6,900 bases of DNA, taken from positions 1 through 6,900 of the forward strand of contig JAITWD010000322.1 of the NCBI GenBank assembly GCA_031285465.1, written 5' to 3'. Positions 1 through 5,268 of this stretch are shown here, piece by piece. The translations under genes and the position numbers were made by a program. The DNA comes from Lachnospiraceae bacterium (GTDB lineage: Bacteria; Bacillota; Clostridia; Lachnospirales; Lachnospiraceae). The number at the start of each line of letters is the position of its first letter. The stretch's first letter is position 1. The notes beneath the pieces were generated by a model. It had not been told where the DNA came from. It saw only the letters and a program-made list of their open reading frames with translations, and ran no database searches.

Positions 1-2225
1 GCCGTAATCGACTCTCCACACCGCTCAAGCTCCGCCGGTATCCCTTCATATAGAATCTGCCCTCCGCGGCTTCCCCCATCGACACCGATATCGATCAGCC
101 AATCGGCACTGCGCATCACATCCAGATTATGTTCGATCACCACCACCGTATTGCCTTTATCCACCAACCGGTCAATAATCCGTAGGATCGCCGTGATATC
201 GGACATATGCAGTCCGGTTGTCGGCTCATCCATAATATAAATATTCCCCTTCTTATTAAACTCCTTTGCCAGCTTGATCCGCTGACACTCACCGCCCGAA
301 AGGGTACTTAGCGGTTGACCCAGGGTCATATAATGAAGACCGACCTCCACCAGATTCTTAAGACTTCGACGGATATCCGCTTCGGTAAAAAAGGCAACCG
401 CCTCGGTAATGGTCATCGACAACACCTCATAGATATTCCTGCCATTAAGACGGTACTGATATACCTCCTCCTTAAACCGTCGTCCGCCACAATCCTCACA
501 CACCGTTTCCACGGCATCCATAAAGGAAAGCTCGGTCTTTATAAAACCATGACCCTTACACGATTCACATGCTCCCTCCGAATTGTAACTAAATAAACCG
601 GCACTGACCTGATGGGTGTCGGCAAATAATTTACGGATCTTGTCCATCACCCCGGTGTAGGTCGCCGGATTGGAGCGGATATTGGCTCCGACCGCCGATT
701 GATCGATGATGACCGCCTCCGGATATTCTTTGGCGAACACACCGTTTACCAGGGTACTTTTACCCGAACCGGCCACCCCGGTAACGACGGTGAATACCCC
801 CTGTGGTATGCGCAGCGCCACATTCTTCAAATTATGAAGGCAGCTGGGGGTGGATTCGATCCAACCGCTTCCTTTGCGGGGCTTGGCTTTAAAGGGCAGT
901 TTTTGCCCAATGTACTGTCCGGTCAGGGTATCCGACCGTAGCAGCTCTTCATAACTGCCCTCGAACGTGATCCGACCGCCATCGACACCCGCCCGCGGTC
1001 CGACATCGATAATATGATCGGCCGCTTTGATAACATCCGGGTCATGCTCCACCACGATAACGGTATTTCCCTTATCACGTAGCTTGACCAGTAGCTCGTT
1101 CAGCCGATGGACATCCCGGGGATGGAGGCCGATGCTGGGCTCATCAAAGATATAGATAGCATCGATCAATCCGCTGGAAAGCTGCTTGATCATCTTGACC
1201 CGCTGCGACTCACCCCCCGAAAGGGTGCCCGTTTCCCGGTTGAGACTGACATAATCCAGTCCTATCCCGATCAGGTCACGCAGTCGTTCACAAAGGCTTG
1301 CCACGATCGGCGCCACCTCCTCGCGATCGATGGTCTCGACGATCAGAAGCAATTCATCTACCTGCATCGCCGTCAGATCGGCAATATTATAGCCGTCGAT
1401 GGTGCAGGAGAGAACCGCCTGATTGTAGCGGGTCCCATGACAGTCATGGCACTGAACCTCGGTTATGAACGGTCCGATCTTCTTCTGGGTCGCGGCAGAC
1501 ATTTCATTATCGGTCTTGACATACTGCCGGTTAAACCGCTCTGCCAGACCTTCATAGGTTGAGTTCATCCCCTCCATGAACACCGACTCGATCTTTTCCG
1601 GTTTGCAATAGACCAATTTATGATATTCAGCTTCGGTATAATCTTTGATCGGTTTATCATTATCAAAAAATCCGGTATTGGCATACTGTTTCCACGGCCA
1701 GGTTCCGACACCATATCCCGGCAGAACGATGGCTCCTTCATTTAGTGACCGGTTACGGTCAATGGCCTTATCGATATCCAGCGTCACGATCCGTCCGATA
1801 CCCTCACAGGTCGGGCACATTCCATGCGGATCGTTAAAGGAAAAATTCCATGCCGGCCCCAGATAAGGGGTACCGATCCGTGAAAACAGCAGGCGGATCA
1901 GCGGATTGATATCGGTAATGGTTCCAAGGGTCGAACGGGAGTTACCACCGATACGGTTCTGGTCGATCGCAATAACCATCGACAGATGCTCGATCGCATC
2001 GATATCGGGGCGACTATACTTTGGTAAAAAGCCGCGCACGAATTTACTGAAATTTTCATTTAACTGCCGGCCGGCCTCCTGTGCGATCGTATCGAAGACA
2101 ATCGATGATTTACCCGATCCGGACACGCCGGTAAAAATAGTGATCGCGCGTTTGGGTATTCGCAGACTGATGTCCTTTAAGTTATTTTCCCGCGCACCGG
2201 TGAGGATGATGTATTCCTGTTCCAT
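1..2225 (-). CDS. UvrA-like tandem ABC ATPase, class II (lacks UvrB-binding region), 3' end cut by window
   Basis: The 741 visible residues contain two ABC ATPase halves in the UvrA arrangement. Half one has Walker A GVSGSGKSS (33-41), CPTC (137-140), CHDC (259-262), the signature LSGGESQR (335-342) and Walker B with DEPSIGLH (361-368). Half two has GVAGSGKST (483-491), a complete zinc module CESC (553-556) plus CEDC (576-579), LSGGECQR (642-649) and a DEPTTGLH Walker B. In Escherichia coli UvrA the cysteine pair matching C137/C140 lies about 140 residues further from Walker A. The stretch holding the UvrB-binding domain and the first cysteine pair of zinc module one is therefore absent here. 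Such short UvrAs (Deinococcus UvrA2, Streptomyces DrrC type) bind DNA and are linked to drug or DNA-damage tolerance rather than core UvrABC repair. ATG 2225 is chosen because GGAG at 2235-2238 sits 9 nt upstream; an in-frame ATG at 2240 lacks a good site. Only a few C-terminal residues should be missing. The cellular substrate is unknown. Confidence 0.93.
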   Translation of the reverse strand, partial: MEQEYIILTGARENNLKDISLRIPKRAITIFTGVSGSGKSSIVFDTIAQEAGRQLNENFSKFVRGFLPKYSRPDIDAIEHLSMVIAIDQNRIGGNSRSTLGTITDINPLIRLLFSRIGTPYLGPAWNFSFNDPHGMCPTCEGIGRIVTLDIDKAIDRNRSLNEGAIVLPGYGVGTWPWKQYANTGFFDNDKPIKDYTEAEYHKLVYCKPEKIESVFMEGMNSTYEGLAERFNRQYVKTDNEMSAATQKKIGPFITEVQCHDCHGTRYNQAVLSCTIDGYNIADLTAMQVDELLLIVETIDREEVAPIVASLCERLRDLIGIGLDYVSLNRETGTLSGGESQRVKMIKQLSSGLIDAIYIFDEPSIGLHPRDVHRLNELLVKLRDKGNTVIVVEHDPDVIKAADHIIDVGPRAGVDGGRITFEGSYEELLRSDTLTGQYIGQKLPFKAKPRKGSGWIESTPSCLHNLKNVALRIPQGVFTVVTGVAGSGKSTLVNGVFAKEYPEAVIIDQSAVGANIRSNPATYTGVMDKIRKLFADTHQVSAGLFSYNSEGACESCKGHGFIKTELSFMDAVETVCEDCGGRRFKEEVYQYRLNGRNIYEVLSMTITEAVAFFTEADIRRSLKNLVEVGLHYMTLGQPLSTLSGGECQRIKLAKEFNKKGNIYIMDEPTTGLHMSDITAILRIIDRLVDKGNTVVVIEHNLDVMRSADWLIDIGVDGGSRGGQILYEGIPAELERCGESIT

Positions 2226-2234
2226 ATGGTTGTT

Positions 2235-2238
2235 CTCC
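2235..2238 (-). promoter_or_regulatory. Ribosome binding site deciding the UvrA-like start
   Basis: On the minus strand GGAG lies 9 nt before ATG 2225. The competing in-frame ATG at 2240, five codons earlier, overlaps this site and is preceded only by AATGTCAGA, which pairs poorly with 16S rRNA. The downstream start is therefore preferred. Confidence 0.6.
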
Positions 2239-2242
2239 ATTC

Positions 2243-2256
2243 TGACATTGTTGTCA
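2243..2256. promoter_or_regulatory. Perfect 5-4-5 palindrome, possible operator
   Basis: The plus strand reads TGACA-TTGT-TGTCA, a perfect dyad 18 nt upstream of the UvrA-like start codon. Size and symmetry fit a binding site for a dimeric repressor, and a bound protein would block the start region of this gene. No regulator gene is visible nearby and a short dyad can arise by chance, so the function is inferred only. Confidence 0.3.
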
Positions 2257-2263
2257 TTTATTT

Positions 2264-2283
2264 TTGGGGGACTTAATTGGGGG
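2264..2283. repeat. Two TTGGGGG tracts with 13-bp period
   Basis: The plus strand has TTGGGGG at 2264-2270 and again at 2277-2283, separated by ACTTAA. This G-rich pair stands out in an AT-rich spacer just upstream of the UvrA-like gene. It would be transcribed as CCCCCAA repeats in the leader of that gene. Its role is unknown. Confidence 0.3.
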
Positions 2284-2321
2284 TAGTTTGGAAAATCATA
2301 GATTTTTTAATTTCTTATTTG

Positions 2322-2348
2322 GGAAACGCTGATTAAAGCAGTGTTTCC
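2322..2348. repeat. Imperfect palindrome, copy 1 of a dispersed hairpin
   Basis: Arms GGAAACGCTG (2322-2331) and CAGTGTTTCC (2339-2348) pair over 10 positions, with one mismatch that becomes G-U in the plus-strand RNA. The loop is 7 nt. No T-tract follows on either strand, so it is not a normal intrinsic terminator. Its minus strand resembles the hairpin at 5203-5243: both carry AAACACTG followed by a similarly spaced TTT and a closing GTTT. The two may belong to one small intergenic repeat family or be sites for one regulator. Confidence 0.5.
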
Positions 2349-2388
2349 TTAAATGGTATTTCAGTGTAACATAATAAGAGCAATAATA

Positions 2389-2430
2389 AAAGCAGGACTT
2401 TGATCATTTCTGACCATTTTGTCCCGCTTT
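2389..2430 (-). terminator. Intrinsic terminator of the MBOAT-SGNH operon
   Basis: In the minus-strand RNA, arm AAAGCGGGAC pairs with GUCCUGCUUU (10 bp with one G-U). Inside, UGGUCA pairs with UGAUCA and closes on a GAAA tetraloop. The hairpin is followed by a U-rich tail, UAUUAUUG. It begins 21 nt after the SGNH stop codon, where the operon would be expected to end. This separates the SGNH gene from the downstream UvrA-like gene, which therefore probably has its own promoter in the remaining spacer. Confidence 0.8.
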
Positions 2431-2451
2431 AGTATGTTTTATCATAGATTT

Positions 2452-3627
2452 TTAAACCACCCCATGAGCCATTAAAAATTGCTTGGTTTCCTCCTGGTAA
2501 CTTCCCAGCAGGTGGACACCATCATGGGTGATATCTTCCCGTAAAAAGCCGGCGCTGGTACACATTGCCTCATTAATATCGACATAAAAGATGGTCTGGT
2601 TATCCGCCAGGGTTGCAATCGCCCGATTTCTGGCCTCAATATTGCTATTATTAAAAATGGCATCACCATTGCTTTTTTCTTCTGAAACCTTAAGAACCGC
2701 CTGAATAATAATGATCGCCTCCGGCTCCATCTGCCGTATGGTATCAATCACCTCCCGATACTTTTCGGTGTAACCTTCGGTAGTCCCCCGTCCCAATTCA
2801 TTGATACCCACCGATAAATAAATTTTTCCGTAGTCCTTTGCTTCGAGTTTTTCCACTAAGGTTGCTTCTTTTCCGATTTCATACTCCAGCAGTCCATAGA
2901 CGGTCAATGCCGTTTCACACAGAAAGTCGGCGTGCTCAGCGAGGCTACTGTAATCACGCAGCCCGACCGTCCGGGAGTCACCGATAAAAAGAGCATCATC
3001 AAAATAATCTTCCTGTACCGGTGTAAACTGATATTCTCCAGCCCGTTCTACTCCGGCAGTTCCATAAATATCAACCGATATATACCGGTTCGCCTCCTCC
3101 TGGGTCGTGCTGCGTAGTGGCTTAATCTCCTGTATGATCTCCGCCGGCACTTTTATGCCATCATTGGGCTCACCGGTCAGTGCGATCTGTATTGACCCGG
3201 TCACCGTCTCGGTCTGCATTGATCCGGTTGTCGTCTCGGCCGGCATTGCTCCGGTCGTCTCCACTGTCAATATTAATCCGGTCGGCATCTCTGCCTTCCC
3301 TGATACTATTGGATCGGGCATCTCCTCCTCAGCTGAAATGACATCGACGTCATCGTTTGCCGTTTCAGCTGCCTCGGCAATCAGTACCAGGCTCGGACGA
3401 GTGTCGGTAAACAACTGCCACGGATATTTATCCTCCAGCATTCCTTGAAAGACCAGTAAAACGATCGGGGTCTTTACTGGATCATAATCCTGTTCCTGAT
3501 AGATGGTTTTCCTTCCGGCCAGACCGGTCACCGTTAGTAGCATTCCGCTTATGACTAAAAGAATCAGTGTTGGTGTCTTATGTAGATTGTTCAGTATTGT
3601 TTGCCTCGTGCGACCTCTTTTTATCAT
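2452..3627 (-). CDS. Membrane-anchored extracellular SGNH/GDSL-fold acyltransferase or esterase, partner of the MBOAT
   Basis: A 391-residue protein. A basic N-terminus (KRGRTRQ) precedes one membrane span at about 19-38, giving an N-in, C-out anchor. A variable stalk follows, with four 9-residue repeats at 112-147. The catalytic domain occupies about 209-391. Block I is GDSR with nucleophile S218, block III is GINE (N276), and the C-terminal block is DGVH with D369 and H372. SGNH proteins paired with MBOATs (DltD, AlgJ/AlgX, PatB types) move the acyl group to the final envelope polymer outside the membrane. The gene starts 53 nt after the MBOAT stop and has its own GGAGGG site, so the two are almost certainly co-transcribed. 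ATG 3627 is preferred over an in-frame ATG at 3744 because the longer form overlaps the MBOAT gene by 64 nt and has no typical anchor order. A plain secreted esterase is possible; the polymer substrate cannot be read from sequence. Confidence 0.88.
   Translation of the reverse strand: MIKRGRTRQTILNNLHKTPTLILLVISGMLLTVTGLAGRKTIYQEQDYDPVKTPIVLLVFQGMLEDKYPWQLFTDTRPSLVLIAEAAETANDDVDVISAEEEMPDPIVSGKAEMPTGLILTVETTGAMPAETTTGSMQTETVTGSIQIALTGEPNDGIKVPAEIIQEIKPLRSTTQEEANRYISVDIYGTAGVERAGEYQFTPVQEDYFDDALFIGDSRTVGLRDYSSLAEHADFLCETALTVYGLLEYEIGKEATLVEKLEAKDYGKIYLSVGINELGRGTTEGYTEKYREVIDTIRQMEPEAIIIIQAVLKVSEEKSNGDAIFNNSNIEARNRAIATLADNQTIFYVDINEAMCTSAGFLREDITHDGVHLLGSYQEETKQFLMAHGVV
3187..3294 (-). repeat. 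Four 27-nt tandem repeats coding a Thr/Glu-rich linker
   Basis: Within the SGNH gene, residues 112-147 fall into four 9-residue units: AEMPTGLIL, TVETTGAMP, AETTTGSMQ and TETVTGSIQ. The pattern is xExxTGxhx, with Gly at 117, 126, 135 and 144. The DNA repeats with 27-nt period, for example ATTGACCCGGTC and ATTGATCCGGTT on the plus strand. The segment links the membrane anchor to the catalytic domain and may set its reach into the cell wall. Copy number could vary by slippage. Confidence 0.75.
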
Positions 3628-3637
3628 TGTGTTTTTT

Positions 3638-3643
3638 CCCTCC
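3638..3643 (-). promoter_or_regulatory. Ribosome binding site deciding the SGNH start
   Basis: GGAGGG on the minus strand lies 10 nt before ATG 3627, in the gap after the MBOAT stop codon. This supports the 391-residue product over the 430-residue reading that begins inside the MBOAT gene. Confidence 0.75.
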
Positions 3644-3680
3644 AATAGTGAATTAAAACAAAAGAAAAACTGAACAGCTA

Positions 3681-5006
3681 CTAAAAATTCAAATACATAA
3701 ATGGATTGCCCGACGCCCCAGCCAAAAGAAAGATACTCACCCAAAATACCGGTATCAATAATAAAGTGACCACCCGCCGCTTTTTATATCGCTCGAACAG
3801 CTTGAACAACCCCGGCAGACACAGCAATCCCCCTACTACAAAAAGCCAACCATAAGACCTAAGATATGCAGACAATACCCCTGGATTGGCCTGTCCACCT
3901 GCTGAAGTAACGAAGGGGAAGAGGCGACTAAAATACACTCCCAGCTGCCCCAGATCGGTGACTGCAAATACCACCCATGATAGCGGGATCAGAAACAAAA
4001 CATATAGATGTCCCACCACCGGGACCTTCTGCAACAACCGACCATATACCAGCTTTTCCAATATGATCAATCCCCCCAGTACCAAACCCCAGATGATAAA
4101 ATTGATGCCGCTGCCATGCCACAGACCGGTCAGCCCCCATACCACCAACAGATTCACGGCGGTCCGTCCCGCTCCCCAGCGACTCCCCCCCATCGGGATA
4201 TAGACATAATCGCGAAACCATCCTCCCAGCGTCATATGCCACCGCCGGTAAAAGTCCCCAATACTCCTGGCCGCATAGGGGTGATTAAAATTGGTAATAA
4301 ACTTAAATCCGACCATCATCCCAATGCCTGCCGCCATCAGCGAATAACCCCAGAAATCAAAGTACAGCTGCATTGAATAACCAATCGCACCCATCCAGGC
4401 CAGCGGGGTTGAGATACTGACAAACCCGACGGTTTGCAGATCGTTCCAAAGGATAGCAAGTCGATCGGCAAGGATCACCTTCATTCCCAGACCGATGATA
4501 AAATATTGTACCCCCGCTTCAATCGCTTCCGCCCGGTACTCTCTGCTTCGTCCGAACTCTCCATCGCCGTAACGCATGATCGGTCCGGAAAGGATCTGCG
4601 GAAACAGACAAAAATACAAGCATACATCGCTAAATTTCTCCTTACGGTCAATCTCCCCGTTTAATAAATCGGCCTGCCACGAAATCATCCGGAAAATATA
4701 AAAGCTTATCCCCAGTGGCAGATACTCACCACCTAAGGTTGCACTTAGAAGTTTGAATGAAACCAACAGCAATAGATCGCCCACGATCGCCGTTATTATC
4801 AGACCCCGGCGACGCCGATAACCCAAAAGGAAATTAAAAACCATCGCCGCCAATAAAACCGGCATCAACCGAAGCTCACCAAAGGCATAAAAAACCAAAC
4901 TGCCGACCAACAATATCTTTTCCCGGAAACGCTTTGGTGTAAGATAGGTAACCACCAGAAGGACCGGCAGAAAACGAAAGATAAAACCCATTTCTGCAAA
5001 ATTCAT
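3681..5006 (-). CDS. MBOAT family membrane O-acyltransferase (AlgI/PatA/DltB type)
   Basis: A 441-residue, very hydrophobic protein with about ten or more membrane segments, the usual size for bacterial AlgI-like MBOATs. Recognisable motifs are FYIFRMISWQ (102-111), the QLYFDFWGYS segment (213-222), DFYRRWHMTLGGWFRDYVYI (251-270, H257) and GLTGLWHGSGINFIIWG (291-307, with H297 as the expected catalytic histidine). The protein ends NPFMYLNF, with Y438 four residues from the C-terminus. Members of this family take an acyl group from a cytoplasmic donor and pass it across the membrane to an extracellular SGNH partner that modifies a polysaccharide. The partner is encoded 53 nt downstream. ATG 5006 is preceded by AAAGGAGGG with 9-nt spacing. 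No acyl-carrier or ligase gene of the dlt type is present, so an acetyl-type donor is more likely than D-alanine, though genes outside the window are unknown. Family assignment is firm; the substrate (peptidoglycan, teichoic acid or exopolysaccharide) is open. Confidence 0.94.
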   Translation of the reverse strand: MNFAEMGFIFRFLPVLLVVTYLTPKRFREKILLVGSLVFYAFGELRLMPVLLAAMVFNFLLGYRRRRGLIITAIVGDLLLLVSFKLLSATLGGEYLPLGISFYIFRMISWQADLLNGEIDRKEKFSDVCLYFCLFPQILSGPIMRYGDGEFGRSREYRAEAIEAGVQYFIIGLGMKVILADRLAILWNDLQTVGFVSISTPLAWMGAIGYSMQLYFDFWGYSLMAAGIGMMVGFKFITNFNHPYAARSIGDFYRRWHMTLGGWFRDYVYIPMGGSRWGAGRTAVNLLVVWGLTGLWHGSGINFIIWGLVLGGLIILEKLVYGRLLQKVPVVGHLYVLFLIPLSWVVFAVTDLGQLGVYFSRLFPFVTSAGGQANPGVLSAYLRSYGWLFVVGGLLCLPGLFKLFERYKKRRVVTLLLIPVFWVSIFLLAGASGNPFMYLNF

Positions 5007-5015
5007 CGGCCACCG

Positions 5016-5024
5016 CCCTCCTTT
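5016..5024 (-). promoter_or_regulatory. Strong ribosome binding site of the MBOAT gene
   Basis: AAAGGAGGG on the minus strand, 9 nt before ATG 5006, is nearly a full match to the 16S rRNA anti-Shine-Dalgarno sequence. It is the best such site in the window and fixes the start. Confidence 0.8.
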
Positions 5025-5028
5025 GGTA

Positions 5029-5058
5029 TGTATAATTTCCTTAAGTTATAATTATCAA
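5029..5058 (-). promoter_or_regulatory. Possible vegetative promoter of the MBOAT-SGNH operon
   Basis: The minus strand has TTGATA (5053-5058, five of six matches to TTGACA), an 18-nt spacer and TATACA (5029-5034, four of six matches to TATAAT). It lies just after the terminator-like hairpin at 5072-5121. The weak point is that transcription would begin near 5022, only about 16 nt before the start codon and at the edge of the ribosome binding site. Another promoter further upstream in the spacer is possible. Confidence 0.27.
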
Positions 5059-5071
5059 AATAAGATAAAAT

Positions 5072-5121
5072 GCTTCTGTCCATTCGTACGACTGCTGTCG
5101 ATTTATAGAATACACAGAAGC
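5072..5121 (-). terminator. Nested hairpin with U-rich tail, terminator or attenuator before the MBOAT gene
   Basis: The outer arms GCTTCTGT (5072-5079) and ACAGAAGC (5114-5121) are perfectly complementary. After a 2-nt mismatch, ATTC (5082-5085) pairs with GAAT (5108-5111), and a small inner stem CGAC-TGCT-GTCG lies at 5089-5100. In the minus-strand RNA the outer stem is followed directly by AUUUUAUCUUAUUUUG, a broken U-rich run. It sits 147 nt after the stop of the 285-residue gene and 65 nt before the MBOAT start. It may end the kinase transcript, or act as a conditional attenuator if transcription reads through. Confidence 0.5.
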
Positions 5122-5202
5122 TCCATCATAACTTCATCTTTTTTGCATATAAATGCCATCTTATTTGTATCATATTTGCATCATTAAGCACCTTGCCATT
5201 TT

Positions 5203-5243
5203 GGTCTAGGTAAACACAGCTAAAATCAGTGTTTACCTAAACC
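5203..5243. repeat. Long palindrome, copy 2 of a dispersed hairpin
   Basis: Arms of 15 nt (5203-5217 and 5229-5243) pair with one mismatch around an 11-nt loop; the core GGTAAACAC/GTGTTTACC is perfect. It begins 25 nt after the stop codon of the 285-residue gene. No T-tract follows in either direction, so ordinary intrinsic termination is unlikely. It may protect the 3' end of the transcript, bind a protein, or be a copy of a small repeat shared with 2322-2348. Confidence 0.6.
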
Positions 5244-5268
5244 GTTTGGTTAAAAAGCGTTTGCTTCT

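Larger units (their letters stand above)
2295..2453. repeat. 13-bp direct repeat pair bounding the spacer core
   Basis: ATCATAGATTTTT occurs at 2295-2307 and identically at 2441-2453, 146 bp apart. The second copy overlaps the stop codon of the SGNH gene. Between the copies lie the intrinsic terminator and the dispersed hairpin. On the minus strand each copy supplies TATGAT, which resembles a -10 hexamer, but no matching -35 was found. It could be a duplication footprint or a chance match in AT-rich DNA. Confidence 0.35.

Noticed and set aside
1..2225. Canonical excinuclease subunit UvrA.
   Set aside because: The spacing from Walker A to the first conserved cysteine pair is about 140 residues too short, so the UvrB-binding domain is missing.
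315..2286. Several open frames on the plus strand across the UvrA-like gene.
   Set aside because: They lie opposite a clearly coding frame with complete ABC motifs, have no recognisable domains and are explained as shadows.
2257..2299. Possible tiny leader peptides before the UvrA-like gene (ATG 2299, eight codons; ATG 2257, overlapping the gene in another frame).
   Set aside because: Neither has a ribosome binding site, and no matching attenuator hairpin was found between them and the gene start.
3187..3294. CRISPR-like array.
   Set aside because: The repeats are directly adjacent with no spacers, keep reading frame and encode a protein linker.
3628..3744. A 39-residue N-terminal extension of the SGNH protein starting at ATG 3744.
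   Set aside because: It overlaps the end of the MBOAT gene, lacks a ribosome binding site, and ATG 3627 has GGAGGG at good spacing followed by a normal basic-plus-hydrophobic anchor.
2932..4664. Plus-strand open frames and extra minus-strand frames within the SGNH and MBOAT genes.
   Set aside because: Low-complexity or proline-rich translations opposite or out of frame with well-supported genes; no family features.
5203..5243. Intrinsic terminator of the kinase operon.
   Set aside because: The stem is strong but no T-rich tail follows on either strand; the hairpin at 5072-5121 has the better tail.
5007..5268. A riboswitch or small RNA gene in the spacer before the MBOAT gene.
   Set aside because: No known riboswitch core could be recognised; only simple hairpins are visible.
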